In this document: in pieces, positions 63,233-64,000 of the stretch | Position numbering within the stretch: position 1 is the first letter of the stretch | Layout of the letters: every line of letters begins with the position of its first letter | DNA from: an uncultured Tateyamaria sp. | Lineage (GTDB): Bacteria > Pseudomonadota > Alphaproteobacteria > Rhodobacterales > Rhodobacteraceae | Assembly (NCBI RefSeq): GCF_947487805.1 | Contig: NZ_CANKXW010000001.1 | Location: 999,580 to 1,063,579, forward strand | Direction of reading: 5' to 3' | Length of the DNA stretch: 64,000 bases | Position numbers and translations under genes: made by a program | Notes under the pieces: model-generated | The model's input: the letters and a program-made list of their open reading frames with translations, nothing else | What the model was told of the DNA's origin: nothing | Databases searched by the model: none

Positions 63233-63718
63233 ATGTACACCCTCATCCAAGAAACGGCCCCTGACTGGTGGGAGGTCGAGGCGCTCTATGACCTGTGTTT
63301 TGCACCCGGACGCGAAGCGCTGTCGTCCTACCGGTTGCGTGACGATGTCCCGCCCGTGGCCGGGCTCAGCCATGTGGCGCGCGATCCGGATGGCATTCTT
63401 GCCGGGGCCATCCGCTATTGGCCGGTGCAGATCGGCGCGGTGCAGGCGTTGCTGCTGGGCCCCGTGGCCGTGCACCCGACGCGGCAGGGCGAGGGGTTGG
63501 GCGGGCAGTTGATCGAAACCTCGCTGGACGTGGCCGCCGGATCGGGCTGGGCGCGGGTGATGCTGGTGGGCGACGCGCCCTATTACAGCCGCTTTGGCTT
63601 TGCCCGTCTGGGCGATGTGACCATGCCGCCCCCCACCAACCCCGACCGTGTGCTGGGCCGGGCCCTTATGCCCGGCGCGTGGGACGGAATTGCCGGAGAG
63701 GTCACGCGCGCACATTGA
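63233..63718 (+). CDS. GNAT N-acetyltransferase (YhbS-like)
   Basis: A 161-residue acetyltransferase of the YhbS type: YDLCFAPGREALSSYRLRDD at the start, then GPVAVHPTRQGEGLGGQLIE as the acetyl-CoA loop, and VMLVGDAPYYSRFGFARLGD. The substrate is unknown. The ATG at 63233 is chosen; the frame is open upstream but without family similarity. It is followed 31 bp later by the EcsC gene. Confidence 0.9.
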   Translation: MYTLIQETAPDWWEVEALYDLCFAPGREALSSYRLRDDVPPVAGLSHVARDPDGILAGAIRYWPVQIGAVQALLLGPVAVHPTRQGEGLGGQLIETSLDVAAGSGWARVMLVGDAPYYSRFGFARLGDVTMPPPTNPDRVLGRALMPGAWDGIAGEVTRAH

Positions 63719-63749
63719 AACCGGCGCGCCGCGTCCCAACATTGGGGTC

Positions 63750-64000
63750 ATGACGGATATTATCCTGGCCGACCCGCCGCTTGACCTTGACGCTGAACTG
63801 GACCGCCTCGCGCGCCGCTACAAGGGGGCCGGGGGCTTGGGCATCCAGCTTCTCAACACGCTTGGCACCGGGGCGGACGGGTTGCTCGACCGGTTGCCCG
63901 CGTCTGTGCGCGACCAGTTGAACAACGCCACCCAGCGCGCGCTGGAACAGGCGTTGGCCGCGGCCAGCACCTCGCGGCGCGTGGTCCCGGACCAATCGGA
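63750..64000 (+). CDS. EcsC-family protein, N-terminal part (runs off the window)
   Basis: The first 83 codons are present: MTDIILADPPLDLDAELDRL, then YKGAGGLGIQLLNTLGTGAD and LNNATQRALEQALAAASTSR, ending in VVPDQS. This alternation of helices before VVPDQ matches the start of EcsC-type proteins as I remember them. Role unknown. The gene continues past the right edge. Confidence 0.7.
   Translation, partial: MTDIILADPPLDLDAELDRLARRYKGAGGLGIQLLNTLGTGADGLLDRLPASVRDQLNNATQRALEQALAAASTSRRVVPDQS

Overview
The window is ordinary chromosomal DNA of a GC-rich alphaproteobacterium, almost certainly a marine member of the Rhodobacterales (Roseobacter group). The basis is gene order and protein character: the tol-pal-cpoB-tilS-ftsH string, the ctaC-ctaB-ctaG-ctaE-SURF1-thrC-M16 peptidase string, a Tad pilus cluster with Flp pilins, a copy of a GGGGCTCTGCCCC-type intergenic hairpin familiar from this family, and codons that mostly end in G or C. 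I see no insertion sequence, prophage, integrase, CRISPR array, tRNA or rRNA gene. This is core genome with a few accessory pieces.

Layout. 1-2340: tail of an unknown gene, a cytochrome c' preceded by two identical 18-bp palindromes, a SEL1-repeat/peptidoglycan-binding-like protein, and ybgC. 2440-10738: the envelope-constriction operon tolQ-tolR-tolA-tolB-pal-cpoB, then tilS and ftsH (TTG start, heat-shock-like promoter). 10858-20827: an MsrQ-like heme membrane protein, a MOSC protein, a membrane cyclic-nucleotide-binding-like protein, the one-carbon genes fhs and folD, a PaaI-type thioesterase, and the pdeM/DEXH-helicase DNA-repair pair. 20824-33109 (minus strand): the Tad (tight adherence) pilus locus with two Flp pilins, CpaB, secretin CpaC, an OmpA lipoprotein, CpaE/TadZ, CpaF/TadA, TadB, TadC, two TPR lipoproteins, prepilin peptidase and an AAA ATPase, ending in a translationally coupled oxidoreductase. 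33482-38350: lytic transglycosylase, a tight operon scoA / LOV-domain kinase / scoB / GNAT, and a divergent SRPBCC-MarR pair. 38331-43808: topA, dprA and tldD. 43983-51464: cytochrome c oxidase subunits II and III with assembly factors, thrC, an M16 peptidase and a GNAT. 51518-64000: MBL-fold protein, FAD oxidoreductase, an unknown membrane-anchored protein, apt, a LysE exporter, mtnP, a beta-helix-like membrane protein, a SulP transporter, a 31-repeat RTX protein, a flavin reductase, a GNAT and the start of an EcsC-family gene.

The most unusual item is a blue-light LOV-domain protein placed, with tight spacing and strong ribosome binding sites, between the two subunit genes of one CoA-transferase (34588-36959). 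It keeps the photoactive cysteine and a full ATP-binding domain, but the phospho-acceptor histidine position of its kinase H-box reads Asn. Other points worth checking are the SPRGQ-coding palindrome that also occurs inside topA, the variant Flp pilin motif with a terminator between the two pilin genes, the incomplete Tad gene set, the metallo-beta-lactamase fold with HAHGTH in place of HxHxDH, and the beta-helix-like membrane protein at 57250-58989.

Limits: families were assigned by eye from motifs and context, without database searches. Start sites are inferred from ribosome binding sites and family knowledge. Promoters and terminators are pattern matches only.
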